DNA of 64,000 bases from Nitrospinota bacterium (lineage in GTDB: Bacteria; Nitrospinota_A; UBA7883; JACRLM01): positions 52,042-116,041 of the forward strand of contig JACRLM010000085.1 of assembly GCA_016235255.1 (NCBI GenBank), in the 5' to 3' direction. Below are positions 46,767-55,467 of this stretch, one piece after another. The notes beneath the pieces were generated by a model that saw nothing but the letters and a program-made list of their open reading frames with translations, was not told the DNA's origin and ran no database searches. A program made the position numbers and the translations under genes. The stretch's first letter is position 1. Each line of letters opens with the position of its first letter.

Positions 46767-47591
46767 ATGAACGTCTCCTTACCCTCTTTCAACGTCACCT
46801 TCGGCGCGGACCTCCCTTTCGTGTTCATCGGGGGGCCGTGCGTCATCGAAAGCGAGGACCACGCGCTTGCAACGGCGCAGACGCTGAAAAATATCACCTC
46901 GCGGCTGTCCATACCGTTCGTTTACAAGTCGTCCTACGACAAGGCGAACCGTTCATCGGGAAACTCCTTCCGTGGGGTGGGGATGGCCGAGGGGCTGCGG
47001 ATACTGGAAAAAGTGCGGGCGGAGATCAATGTCCCTGTGTTGTCGGACATTCATTCTCCGGTCGAAGCGATCATGCTTGGGGATGTGCTGGACATTTTGC
47101 AGATACCTGCGTTTTTGTGCCGCCAGACAGACCTTTTGATCGCCGCCGGGGAGACCGGCAAGGTGGTGAACATCAAAAAGGGGCAGTTCCTGGCCCCGTG
47201 GGACATGGTCAACAACATCGAAAAAGTGAAGTCCACCGGCAACGACAAGGTTCTGGTGACGGAACGTGGGACGACTTTCGGCTATAACACGCTGGTGACG
47301 GACATGGGCTCTCTGCACGAGATGTCCAAGTTCGGCGCCCCCGTGATATTCGACGCTGGGCATTCGGTGCAACGTCCCGGCGGGCTTGGCGCATCCACCG
47401 GCGGCAACCGCGAACTTATCCCCGTTCTTGCCCGGGCCGCCATCGGCGCCCGCGTGGCCGGGGTTTTTCTGGAGACCCATCCCGATCCGGCAAACGCCCC
47501 CTGCGACGGGCCGAACATGTGGCCCATGGGCGAACTGGAAGGATTGCTGGTACAGTTAAAAAGGATAGACGAGGTTGTGAAGAGTTTGTAA
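46767..47591 (+). CDS. kdsA: 2-dehydro-3-deoxyphosphooctonate aldolase (KDO-8-phosphate synthase)
   Basis: Condenses phosphoenolpyruvate with arabinose-5-phosphate to give KDO-8-phosphate. The 274-residue TIM-barrel protein has FIGGPCVIESEDHALATA, VYKSSYDKANRSSGNSFRG, LSDIHSPVEA, QTDLLIAAGETGKVVNIKKG, VTERGTTFGYNTLVTDM, FDAGHSVQRPGG and ETHPDPANAPCDGPNMW. PCVIES has Cys at the metal position, so this is probably the metal-dependent form like Aquifex KdsA, rather than the Asn-type of E. coli. Last gene of the operon; an AT-rich 200-bp gap follows. Confidence 0.97.
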   Translation: MNVSLPSFNVTFGADLPFVFIGGPCVIESEDHALATAQTLKNITSRLSIPFVYKSSYDKANRSSGNSFRGVGMAEGLRILEKVRAEINVPVLSDIHSPVEAIMLGDVLDILQIPAFLCRQTDLLIAAGETGKVVNIKKGQFLAPWDMVNNIEKVKSTGNDKVLVTERGTTFGYNTLVTDMGSLHEMSKFGAPVIFDAGHSVQRPGGLGASTGGNRELIPVLARAAIGARVAGVFLETHPDPANAPCDGPNMWPMGELEGLLVQLKRIDEVVKSL

Positions 47592-47736
47592 AGGCTTGGA
47601 TTGGCGTGGCCAATACTTAATTTGGTTTATTCAATTTTTTTAATCAAATAGCCAAACCCAAACCGATAAAATTCTCAGTTTAAACAGCTGATATCACCTC
47701 TTTTTGCCCTTCATTCACTCCTTTCTTCCGTAAGTC

Positions 47737-47766
47737 TTGACAAATTAATCAATTATTTAGTATACT
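47737..47766 (+). promoter_or_regulatory. Sigma-70 promoter of the ParA-coiled-coil gene
   Basis: TTGACA (47737-47742), 18-base AT-rich spacer, TATACT (47761-47766). The predicted transcription start is about 34 bases before the ATG at 47807. The surrounding AT-rich DNA stands out in a GC-rich window. Confidence 0.78.
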
Positions 47767-47806
47767 TACACCCGGTCTTACCGTTTTTCCAGTGGTGGAA
47801 TGTTTC

Positions 47807-50800
47807 ATGGCGGAAAAAGATTGTTCTCCGCGTCATGCCGCAGGTTTCGGCGATTTTGAGGAGTGGTTCGCCAACCTGGGTATCCCCGCAAGTCTCAACA
47901 CCAGCAAAAAAGATGGCAGGGCGTCTGTAATCGCCATATCAGGCTCCTGCGGCGGCGCGGGCAAATCATTGGTGGCAGTAAACCTTGCCTCGGCATACGC
48001 CTCCACCGGGCTTAAGGCGGCGCTGGTGGACCTGTCGTTCGGCTCCATCCCGCTAAGTTCGACTCTCGGGGTGACGGAGGTTAAGTCCTCCCTCCGGGAT
48101 TTCATCAGCGGCAAGGCGGCTTCCATATCGAAAATACTCACCCAGACCTCTGCCGAGCGGCTTTTTTTCGTTGATAACGGCATCGGGCGGCTAAATTTCA
48201 CCGACAAGGGGCTCCGGCTGAAAAAAAACCTCATCAAAAGGCTTTCCCGGCTGGAAGTTGACGTGGTTATCCTGGACCTGGGCCAGCTTGCAGACCACAT
48301 ATCGTTTGATTATTTCCATCTTGCCGATCATTCGCTGCTTGTGGTGGAGCCATCCCCCGGCGGCGAAGAAATGGCGGTAAAACTGGCCGCCGACCTTTAC
48401 CTGCGTTCGGTGGAGGCGGAATTCCGCGGCAGCGCCCAGGCGAAAAAGGCGGTGGCGGCGATGCGGGGACGTTCAAACAAGGATAACGGCCCCTTGGCAG
48501 CCGCCATGGAAAAGGCGATGGGGGCCAACAGCGACGTTTTGGAAAGACTTCGGGCAATCAAGGCTGGCACGGCGCTCAAATTCTTCGTCAACAAGGCGCG
48601 GGACAGGGAAGACATCGAGTTCGGGCTGCGGTTGAGGGACAATATCGCCTCCCGCACCGGAGTCGAGGCGGTGTACGCCGGCGCCGCCGCGCTGGACGAA
48701 TCGTTGCGGCGCTTCCCGCCGGAACCTTCCGATAGTTCAATCCGCTCCTCCCGCGACTCTTTCATGATTTGCTCCGCGCATCTGGCCTCTGGCAAGGGGA
48801 TATCGGCGGAAAGCCCGGCGATGGACCGTCTGGCCGGAATATTGGAAACGGCCAGGGACAATAATGGCGGCGCGCCGGAGCCGGATGGCCAGGCATCCTT
48901 GCGCGGGAAGGTGGCCCAGAGCCTGGAGGAGCATTTCGAGCGGAAAAAGTCCGAGCTTATCCAGCGCGTGGAAGCGGAAGTGAACGCCGTCCGGGCAAAG
49001 CTGAAAAAAGACCTGGAGAGCGAGAAAAGGAACGGCTCGGACAAGATGTCCAAGGACATGGCGGACGTTTACGGCCGAAGGCTTGCCATGCTCGAAGGGG
49101 CGATACTCTCGGAGAAAGACCGCCGCATGTCCGCGGTGGCGGAGGAAATCGCGGCGGAGCGGGCGCGCAGGCTGGCTGGAATAGACGGCGAGATAGAAGA
49201 AACCAAGCGGCTCAGGCTGACTTCGTTCGAGAAGGAAATGGCCTCCATGCGCCTGAATGCCGCCGCCGAGGTGGAGCGTTACAAGGACCTGCAAAGGGTG
49301 GCCTCCGAAAAGGAGATAGACGACCTGGCCGGAAGGCTGCGCAAGGAGGCCCATACCAACGCGCGCCGGGAGGTGGACAAGGTCCGCGAGGTGGTGTGGC
49401 AGGAGCTTGAGGAGGAGCGCAACCGCAAGATACTCTCCATCAAGGACGAAGCGCGCCGCCTTTACGAGGCGGAGCGGGACAACGCCATCGCCGAGGCGGC
49501 CGGGCTGAAAAACAGGCTCAAGGAGGAGGCGGGGGCTGAGGCAGCCGAGCTTCACCGGGAGATGGTGGAGGAAGCGCACCACGAGATCATGCGCCTTTCG
49601 GCTTTTTTTGACACGGAACAGGCCCGCACCGCCGCAGAGGCGTCCGGAAGGCTCGGTCGCAAGCTTTCCATCGAGCGGGACCGGCTTTATAACAAGCTGC
49701 AGAACGAGCTGGCTGCGTTGCGCCAGGCCGGATCGCAGGAAATGCTGAAACAGATCGGGCAGGAACGGTCCGCCAGGCTCGAGGAGATCGGGCGGGAGAT
49801 AGAGGACATCCGCGACAAGGCTCGGGTGGAGGCCGGGGCGGCCGCCAGGGCCGAGGCCCAGACCGTGCGGGACAACCTCGCCCGCGCCATCGCCGCCAGG
49901 GAAGAAGATATCAAGCGGGAAATCGAACTCAAACGCGGTTCGATGACGCTGGACATGGAAAAAGAGGTGATGGAGTTCCGCGCAAGGCGGTTTGACGAAG
50001 TGCGCGGCGAAGTTGAGGAGCTTTACGAAAGGCTGACAAGCGAGCTTGGCGCGCGGCTCAAGGCCGAGGAAAGGGAAAAACTGGCCATAGTCGAGCAGAC
50101 CCTCGATTCGATCAAACGTGAACGGGAAGCGGCCATGGAAAGCCTGTTCGCGGAGGAACGCAAGCTTAGGATGGAGGAACTTTCAAGGGAGACCGCGCGG
50201 CTGCGGCGCGAATCGGAGGAGAAGCTAAGCCAGGAGCTTTACGACATCAGGCGCGACTGGGCGGAGAAGACCGAGGCGGAGCTTTCATCCGCGCGGGCGT
50301 CTGGGCTGAAGATGGTGGAGCGCGAGGTGGCGGCGGAACGGGAACGCCGCATTTCCGAACTTTCCGGAATACTGCGCGAGGACGAGCGCGCGCTCAAGGA
50401 GGCCTTCGCCGTGAGGATGGCGGAAGAGGAAAAAGCGGCCAGGGAACGGCTTGTAAACCAGCTTGAGATGGAGCGGAGGCAGGTGGCGGCGGAGCTGGCG
50501 GCGGAAATGCGCCCCCGCATGATGCGCACGGAGATGGAATTCAAGGACAGGATCGAGGAGCGCAAGACCCAGGCGCTTGAGACCTTGAGGCGCGACATGG
50601 AGAACATCCGCGCCCGCCACGTGGAAAAGATCATAAAGTGGGAGCGCGAAGAGAAAGGGCGCAGGCTGGCCTTCATCGAGGCGAGGATACTCGAAGAGGA
50701 GACCGTGGCCAGGGAGATGATGAAAAACCGGCTCGCCGCCGAATACGAGACGGCGGCCGGAAGGATGAAGTCCACGCTGGAGCGGCGCAGGAAGTCTTCG

Positions 50801-51790
50801 CTGGAGACGCTTTCCGGGGAGCTTGAAAGGCGCAAAGAAGAGATCGCCGCGCGGGTCCGGCGGGAGCTTGAAACGGAGCGGGAGAAGCTCCGCGCCGCGA
50901 TGACCGGGGATATTTCCGGGGCCAGGGAGCGCGGGATAAAGTCCCTAAGCCTGGAATTGGCCGAGGAACGGGACAGGATGCGCAAGGAAATGCAGATGGG
51001 CATGGACCATGAGCGCATCGAGCTTCGGCGCGAGATGTCCACGCAGATGGCCGAGGAGAAGGCCGGCAGGATGGATGCTCTGGAAAACGAGATCGGCGTG
51101 GCTGGCAAGGCGTTTGAAAAGCGTCTGGAGGAGCGCGGCAAGCGCGAATGGCGCAAGAAGGAGGAATGGCTCCGGTACGAGGCGAGCAGGCTCAAGCTTG
51201 AGCTTAAGGAAAAGATGGGGGCGGAGCTTGAGGCGGAGCGGTCGTCCCGCAGGAGGTCTTTCGAGGAAAAACTTTCCAAGGAGGCGGACGACACACTGCG
51301 GCGCGCCCGGCTGGAGGCCGAATTCGAGAAAGGGCGGCTTGAGCAGCGTTACCGGTCGGAGTTCGACTTGAAGCGGGCGAAGGCCCAGAAAATCCTGGAC
51401 GCGGAATATGGCGCCAGGATGGAAGATATGGAAGCGAGGCTTAAATCGGGCATGGAAGCGGAAAGGAAAGCCCGGATCGAAAAGCTGGAGACCGAACTTG
51501 AGGACGTGCGGCGCGAAAAGGCGCTGCGCCTTGAAAAGCAGATGGCGCTGGAAAAGGCCAAGCTTCTGGACATCCTTGGCATGGAGATAAAGACCGAGGA
51601 GTACAAGCGCCGCCAGGAGCTTATCGCCGGGATAATGCAGAAGAAGGCGGAGCTGGACATCTCGTTCCAGAAAGAAAAGGAAAGCTATTTCGAACGGCTC
51701 AAGGACGAACTATGGCGCGACGCCCAATTGAACCGGGAGAGGTTCGACGAGGAGATCGGCAGGATAGCCAAGAGCCTGCGGCTCAACTGA
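47807..51790 (+). CDS. Giant coiled-coil protein with ParA/MinD-like ATPase head
   Basis: About 1,327 residues. Residues 40-250 form a ParA/MinD-type domain: VIAISGSCGGAGKSLVAVNL at the P-loop, LVDLSFGSIPLS as the switch-I-like segment, VVILDLGQLADH as Walker B, and LLVVEPSPGG. In the deviant Walker A the signature Lys at the start of KGG is replaced by Cys (SCGGAGKS), which in ParA helps dimer catalysis. From about 370 to the end the sequence is almost unbroken charged coiled coil (EAEVNAVRAKLKKDLESEK and similar), with no transmembrane segment or Cys clusters. This looks like a cytoskeletal or positioning protein. Start: ATG 47807 is preceded by GGTGG; the GTGs upstream are less likely. Unknown function; unlike SMC it lacks a second ATPase half. 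Confidence 0.82.
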   Translation: MAEKDCSPRHAAGFGDFEEWFANLGIPASLNTSKKDGRASVIAISGSCGGAGKSLVAVNLASAYASTGLKAALVDLSFGSIPLSSTLGVTEVKSSLRDFISGKAASISKILTQTSAERLFFVDNGIGRLNFTDKGLRLKKNLIKRLSRLEVDVVILDLGQLADHISFDYFHLADHSLLVVEPSPGGEEMAVKLAADLYLRSVEAEFRGSAQAKKAVAAMRGRSNKDNGPLAAAMEKAMGANSDVLERLRAIKAGTALKFFVNKARDREDIEFGLRLRDNIASRTGVEAVYAGAAALDESLRRFPPEPSDSSIRSSRDSFMICSAHLASGKGISAESPAMDRLAGILETARDNNGGAPEPDGQASLRGKVAQSLEEHFERKKSELIQRVEAEVNAVRAKLKKDLESEKRNGSDKMSKDMADVYGRRLAMLEGAILSEKDRRMSAVAEEIAAERARRLAGIDGEIEETKRLRLTSFEKEMASMRLNAAAEVERYKDLQRVASEKEIDDLAGRLRKEAHTNARREVDKVREVVWQELEEERNRKILSIKDEARRLYEAERDNAIAEAAGLKNRLKEEAGAEAAELHREMVEEAHHEIMRLSAFFDTEQARTAAEASGRLGRKLSIERDRLYNKLQNELAALRQAGSQEMLKQIGQERSARLEEIGREIEDIRDKARVEAGAAARAEAQTVRDNLARAIAAREEDIKREIELKRGSMTLDMEKEVMEFRARRFDEVRGEVEELYERLTSELGARLKAEEREKLAIVEQTLDSIKREREAAMESLFAEERKLRMEELSRETARLRRESEEKLSQELYDIRRDWAEKTEAELSSARASGLKMVEREVAAERERRISELSGILREDERALKEAFAVRMAEEEKAARERLVNQLEMERRQVAAELAAEMRPRMMRTEMEFKDRIEERKTQALETLRRDMENIRARHVEKIIKWEREEKGRRLAFIEARILEEETVAREMMKNRLAAEYETAAGRMKSTLERRRKSSLETLSGELERRKEEIAARVRRELETEREKLRAAMTGDISGARERGIKSLSLELAEERDRMRKEMQMGMDHERIELRREMSTQMAEEKAGRMDALENEIGVAGKAFEKRLEERGKREWRKKEEWLRYEASRLKLELKEKMGAELEAERSSRRRSFEEKLSKEADDTLRRARLEAEFEKGRLEQRYRSEFDLKRAKAQKILDAEYGARMEDMEARLKSGMEAERKARIEKLETELEDVRREKALRLEKQMALEKAKLLDILGMEIKTEEYKRRQELIAGIMQKKAELDISFQKEKESYFERLKDELWRDAQLNRERFDEEIGRIAKSLRLN

Positions 51791-51801
51791 CCTGAAAATC
51801 T

Positions 51802-52230
51802 TTATATCCCATGGCTTGTTGGCAGGCTGAGCATCCGGCCGGCCTCCACAAACCGTTTGTCCAGGCTGTAAACTGTCTTGACCTTGTTGTTCGAACAGAC
51901 CGCAAGATGGAGTGCGTCCCCCGCCCGGAGGCCACTTGCATATTTCTGGACAAAACTGCGCGCCAGCCTGAAATCACGGCCGTCCACAGGAAGGATTACA
52001 AACGACGCCCCTATCAAGGAGATAAATTCATTGTCGATCCTGGCGGCAGCTCCGCTTTCCAGACCGCCCATCCGGACCTCACGGGCCAGCAGGGAAGAGA
52101 ATTCGACGAGCGTCCATTGGCTGACCGCCAATTCTCCAGCCTTAAGACGGGCGAAAAACCGCTCCACCTTCACGCTTGTTTCCTCTTGCATAAGAAGCGG
52201 GGCGACAAAGCTGGTGTCAAAATAGAGCAT
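51802..52230 (-). CDS. PIN-domain ribonuclease toxin (VapC-like)
   Basis: A 142-residue PIN protein starting MLYFDTSFVAPLLMQEETS, with Glu in LAVSQWTLVEFSSLLARE, and AGDALHLAVCSN plus VYSLDKRFVEAG as the last acidic elements. This is the VapC subtype often paired with a Phd-like antitoxin, which is encoded directly upstream with a one-base overlap. It lies convergent to the giant coiled-coil gene, 11 bases from its stop. Confidence 0.92.
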   Translation of the reverse strand: MLYFDTSFVAPLLMQEETSVKVERFFARLKAGELAVSQWTLVEFSSLLAREVRMGGLESGAAARIDNEFISLIGASFVILPVDGRDFRLARSFVQKYASGLRAGDALHLAVCSNNKVKTVYSLDKRFVEAGRMLSLPTSHGI

Positions 52231-52463
52231 TAAAGACCTTCATCGCGCATTTGCCGGAGCAGTTTGACGCTTGCCTTGCTCCAGGCCGGCGCACGCTTCC
52301 GGAATTCCGCCAAAGAGGGCGGTTTTTTTTTGGGAGCCTCCACTGCCGAAAGCCGGGCGACCGGCTTGCCATGCCTGGTTATCACAACTTCCTCGCCCGA
52401 CTCCGCCCGTTCAAGCAGGCCGCTCAATCCCGCCTTCGCCTTTGCGACGCTTATAGTGACCAT
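52230..52463 (-). CDS. Phd/YefM-type antitoxin
   Basis: A 77-residue antitoxin. MVTISVAKAKAGLSGLLERA, ESGEEVVITRHGKPVARLSAV is the standard Phd/YefM DNA-binding half; the rest (PSLAEFRKRAPAWSKASVKL) is the toxin-binding tail. ATG 52463 is used; a TTG at 52472 extends the frame by three residues. Between this gene and hup, 52464-52556 holds no gene. Confidence 0.92.
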   Translation of the reverse strand: MVTISVAKAKAGLSGLLERAESGEEVVITRHGKPVARLSAVEAPKKKPPSLAEFRKRAPAWSKASVKLLRQMRDEGL

Positions 52464-52556
52464 GACGCTCAAAATAGAACCAATATTATGGTCAAATTAT
52501 ATACCATCTCCAGCGCGGCGCGGAGCTTTTCCATCAACCGGGACATCCGCGGACAA

Positions 52557-52588
52557 ATAAAAAAAGGCCGCGCTTGACGCGCGGCCTT
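52557..52588 (-). terminator. Rho-independent terminator of hup
   Basis: On the minus strand AAGGCCGCGC pairs perfectly with GCGCGGCCTT (10 bp) around a GTCAA loop, followed by a seven-T run. It lies 24 bases after the hup stop. Confidence 0.92.
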
Positions 52589-52612
52589 AAGGGCCTTTAT
52601 ACGGCTGATCGG

Positions 52613-52906
52613 CTATTTCGCGCCGAGCACGGCGTCCTTGCACGCCTTGGCCACGCGGAACTTCACCACTTTCTTGGCCGGGATCTTGATCACTTCGCCG
52701 GTGCGCGGGTTGCGCCCCTTGCGGGCCTTGCGGTTGACGAGCACAAGCTTGCCCAGGCCCGGCAGCGTGAAGCCGTTCTTGGCCTCCTTGTGGGCCAGCG
52801 CGGCCAGGTCATCAATGATCTGCGCGGCGAGCTTTTTTGTAAGTCCGGCCTTGGCGGCGACTGCGTCGGCGATCTGGGCCTTGGTCATCGGTTTTTTTCC
52901 AGCCAT
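52613..52906 (-). CDS. hup: DNA-binding protein HU
   Basis: A 97-residue HU/IHF-family protein: MTKAQIADAVAAKAGLTKKL (dimer helices), GFTLPGLGKLVLVNRKARKG, then the DNA-binding arm RNPRTGEVIKIPAKK, and VVKFRVAKACKDAVLG. Ala-rich helices and the NPRTGE arm are complete, so it should bend DNA and compact the nucleoid. ATG 52906 is preceded by AGAGGAGACC. A weak promoter, TTGAAT-N16-GATAAA on the minus strand (52961-52988), fits. It is monocistronic with its own terminator. Confidence 0.95.
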   Translation of the reverse strand: MAGKKPMTKAQIADAVAAKAGLTKKLAAQIIDDLAALAHKEAKNGFTLPGLGKLVLVNRKARKGRNPRTGEVIKIPAKKVVKFRVAKACKDAVLGAK

Positions 52907-53155
52907 ATAAACGGTCTCCTCTATTTCGTTGTGGCCATACGGAAATTTAAAGTTAGTGATTTTTATCAGAGTTTCCCTGACGATTCAACATAAAATTTGC
53001 GCCCCCCGCCCTCCCGCCGCGCCCTTCACCGGCTTTGCGCGAGGAAAAAATCTTCCCGCGCACCGCGGACGCGGTTTGGGATATAATAAATAACCCTGCG
53101 GTTTCATGAAGCGGGGGACGATTCACAGCCCATCATTCCAGGAGGAAAACGAGAC

Positions 53156-55432
53156 ATGACCGAGCCTGTCCAGGCCGCCGCGGCGGTCCAGGGTTTTTCC
53201 AAAGCCGACATCGAATCCCTCCGGGAATACCTGGCCGAAGCGGCCAAGGAACGAAAAAGCCTGCAGCTTCTGGTGGAATACGTCAGCAAGAACCAGGAGT
53301 CGCTGGAGAACAAGGCGGCCGCGTTCCGGGCGGTGGAGGAAAAGCTTGGCGCCGTAGAGTCCGTCTCCAGGGAGATGGACCGCAGGCTGGCCGAATTCCG
53401 CTCCGCCGAGTCCGCCATTTTCGACACCCGCGAAAAGGCCGGCGACGTGATGGAGCTTCTCGTGCGCAACAAGAAGGACATCGAGTCGGTAAACAAGCTC
53501 GTCGAGCATATCAACTCCAAGATAAAGTCCCTTTCGCTCCAGCGGGTGGTGGTGGAGCGGGCCAACGAGGAGGCGGGCAAGCTCAACGTTCTGTTCTGGG
53601 ACATGGAGGCGAAGATCAAGCGGCTTTCGGAGGAGAACAAGCTGGTCCGCAAGTCCGAGAAGAACATAGTGCGCCTTGAGAACATGCTGGAGGCCATCTC
53701 CGGGCGGATGGAGAGCGTGGAAAAATTCAAGGAGCTGATCGTCCAGGCGGACGAGCGCACAGGCTCGATGAAAAAGCTCATCGGCGACGTGGACGGGAAG
53801 ATGGAGCTGATGAACGCCCACCGCCAGTCCGTGGAGAACTTCACATCGGAGATCAGGAGCGGCAAAGAGGCCGTGGAAGGGATGCACGGGGCGCTGGACG
53901 ACCTTGCGCGCCAGCGTGTGCTCGTCGGCGAGACGCAAAGGGAGGTGGCCAGCCTGCTGCACGACATGAACAGCCTGCGGGTGGAGATGCGCAACGTGCT
54001 GGCCAGGGAGGAGCAGGTGGCCAAGGTCACCGCCAGGCTATCGGAGCTGGACACGGCCGCCGCCGGCGTGGAGGCCAACCTTTCAAGGATAAAGGACGAG
54101 AAAAAGCGGGCCGAGGAGACGGAGGCCAAGGTGGTGGAGCTAAACGGCATCCTGCGCGACTCGGTGGAGGAGAAGATAAAGACCACGCTGGAGCAGGCGC
54201 GCCTTGTGGAGGCGATGCAAAAGGACATGGACAGGTTCTACGCATCCGCCGAGCAGATGGAAGGCAAGCTTGGCAAGTTCCGGGAGGACGTGAAGATCGC
54301 CGGGGACATCGAGGCGGGGCTGGCCAAATTCGAGGACATGTTCGATTCGGTGAACAGGCGGATGGAGGAGCTTTCGCAGCGGCGCAACATGGTGGAGCAG
54401 GTGGAGAACAAGATCAACTCGCTCAACGACATGGTGCTAAACCTGGACGTGAAGATGGAAAACCAGCTGGAGCGGCGCGGGCTCGTGGAAAAGCTGGAGA
54501 AAAAGCTGGAAGGGCTGGACTTCTTCATCGAGGACGCCAATTTCAAGATAGACAAGGTGTCCAAGAAGGTGGAGTTCGTGGAGACGCTGGACAGGAAAAT
54601 CGAGTCGTTCCGGGAGATGACCTCGTCGCTGGAGGACAGGATATTGAACCTGGCCAAGGAAAAGGCGGCGGTGGACGCGGCGGAGGCCAGGCTCAAGTCG
54701 CTGTACGGACGGCTTGCGGAGACGGAAGGGCAGATCGGGCGCAAGCTGGAGGAAATAGACACCGGCGCCCTCAAGCTTGCGGAAGTGGAGAGCGTCACAA
54801 GCCGGGTGGAGCCTGCGATCGTAAAAGCGCAGAACCAGCTGGACGAGGCGGCGGCGATAGTGCGCCAGAGCCAGACGGTGCGGGAGAACGTGGAAGGGAT
54901 GGCCGGAAAACTTATGGACGTGGAAGGCCGGCTCAAGGTGGTGAGCGCCCAGGAGGAGAAGATAGTGGAGCTGGAAAAGAAGCTTTCCTACCTGAACTCC
55001 ATCCACGAGACCATCGAGGAGAGGATAACCGGGCTGCAAGCCTCCGAAGAGCGGGTGAAAATGACCTCCGAGCAGGTGGCGGGGCTTTCGACCATGCTAA
55101 AGGACATCCAGACGCAGCGCGACACGCTGGACAGGGACAAGGAGAGCCTCAAGAGCGTATCGTCGAAGATATCGTCGATAAACGAGCTGATGGCCGAGGA
55201 AGAGTCGAAGATGGACAGGCTCACCTCCAGGCTTTCCATCATGGGAAGGATGGAGCAGCGCCTCAACGACCTGAACATACTGTCGGAGGACGTGAAGGCC
55301 AAGGTGTCGGCGCTGATGGACGAGGAGCGCACCATAGAGAAGGCCGGCCAGCAGATCGTGGAGCTCAAGTTCCTGCTCGGAGAAATAGAAAAGAAGCTAA
55401 ACGACTATTTCAACCTCAAAGGCCAGGGGTGA
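53156..55432 (+). CDS. Large coiled-coil protein of unknown function
   Basis: A 758-residue protein almost entirely coiled coil, without signal peptide, membrane helix or nucleotide-binding motif. Units of about 65-75 residues recur in which a basic heptad segment is followed by a conserved pattern such as NKINSLNDMVLNLDVKMENQ, EKKLEGLDFFIEDANFKIDK, NKLVEHINSKIKSLSLQRVV: I/L-x-x-L-x-x-x-I-x-x-x-L. The start at ATG 53156 has AGGAGGAAAACGAGAC before it, and TATAAT at 53082-53087 is a probable -10 box. It precedes nnr and cheV on the same strand. It resembles cytoskeletal or chromosome-associated coiled-coil proteins only in general build; function unknown. Confidence 0.78.
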   Translation: MTEPVQAAAAVQGFSKADIESLREYLAEAAKERKSLQLLVEYVSKNQESLENKAAAFRAVEEKLGAVESVSREMDRRLAEFRSAESAIFDTREKAGDVMELLVRNKKDIESVNKLVEHINSKIKSLSLQRVVVERANEEAGKLNVLFWDMEAKIKRLSEENKLVRKSEKNIVRLENMLEAISGRMESVEKFKELIVQADERTGSMKKLIGDVDGKMELMNAHRQSVENFTSEIRSGKEAVEGMHGALDDLARQRVLVGETQREVASLLHDMNSLRVEMRNVLAREEQVAKVTARLSELDTAAAGVEANLSRIKDEKKRAEETEAKVVELNGILRDSVEEKIKTTLEQARLVEAMQKDMDRFYASAEQMEGKLGKFREDVKIAGDIEAGLAKFEDMFDSVNRRMEELSQRRNMVEQVENKINSLNDMVLNLDVKMENQLERRGLVEKLEKKLEGLDFFIEDANFKIDKVSKKVEFVETLDRKIESFREMTSSLEDRILNLAKEKAAVDAAEARLKSLYGRLAETEGQIGRKLEEIDTGALKLAEVESVTSRVEPAIVKAQNQLDEAAAIVRQSQTVRENVEGMAGKLMDVEGRLKVVSAQEEKIVELEKKLSYLNSIHETIEERITGLQASEERVKMTSEQVAGLSTMLKDIQTQRDTLDRDKESLKSVSSKISSINELMAEEESKMDRLTSRLSIMGRMEQRLNDLNILSEDVKAKVSALMDEERTIEKAGQQIVELKFLLGEIEKKLNDYFNLKGQG

Positions 55433-55467
55433 CACAGGTTGTTCCCGGGGCCGCATAGCGTTTCGCC

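Noticed and set aside
50239-51294. A 351-residue Ser/Arg-rich frame antisense to the coiled-coil gene
   Set aside because: The repeated composition is the reverse reading of Glu/Arg coiled-coil codons; no ribosome site or domain.
53156-55432. The 758-residue coiled coil as an SMC or RecN protein
   Set aside because: No Walker A, Walker B or signature motif at either end.
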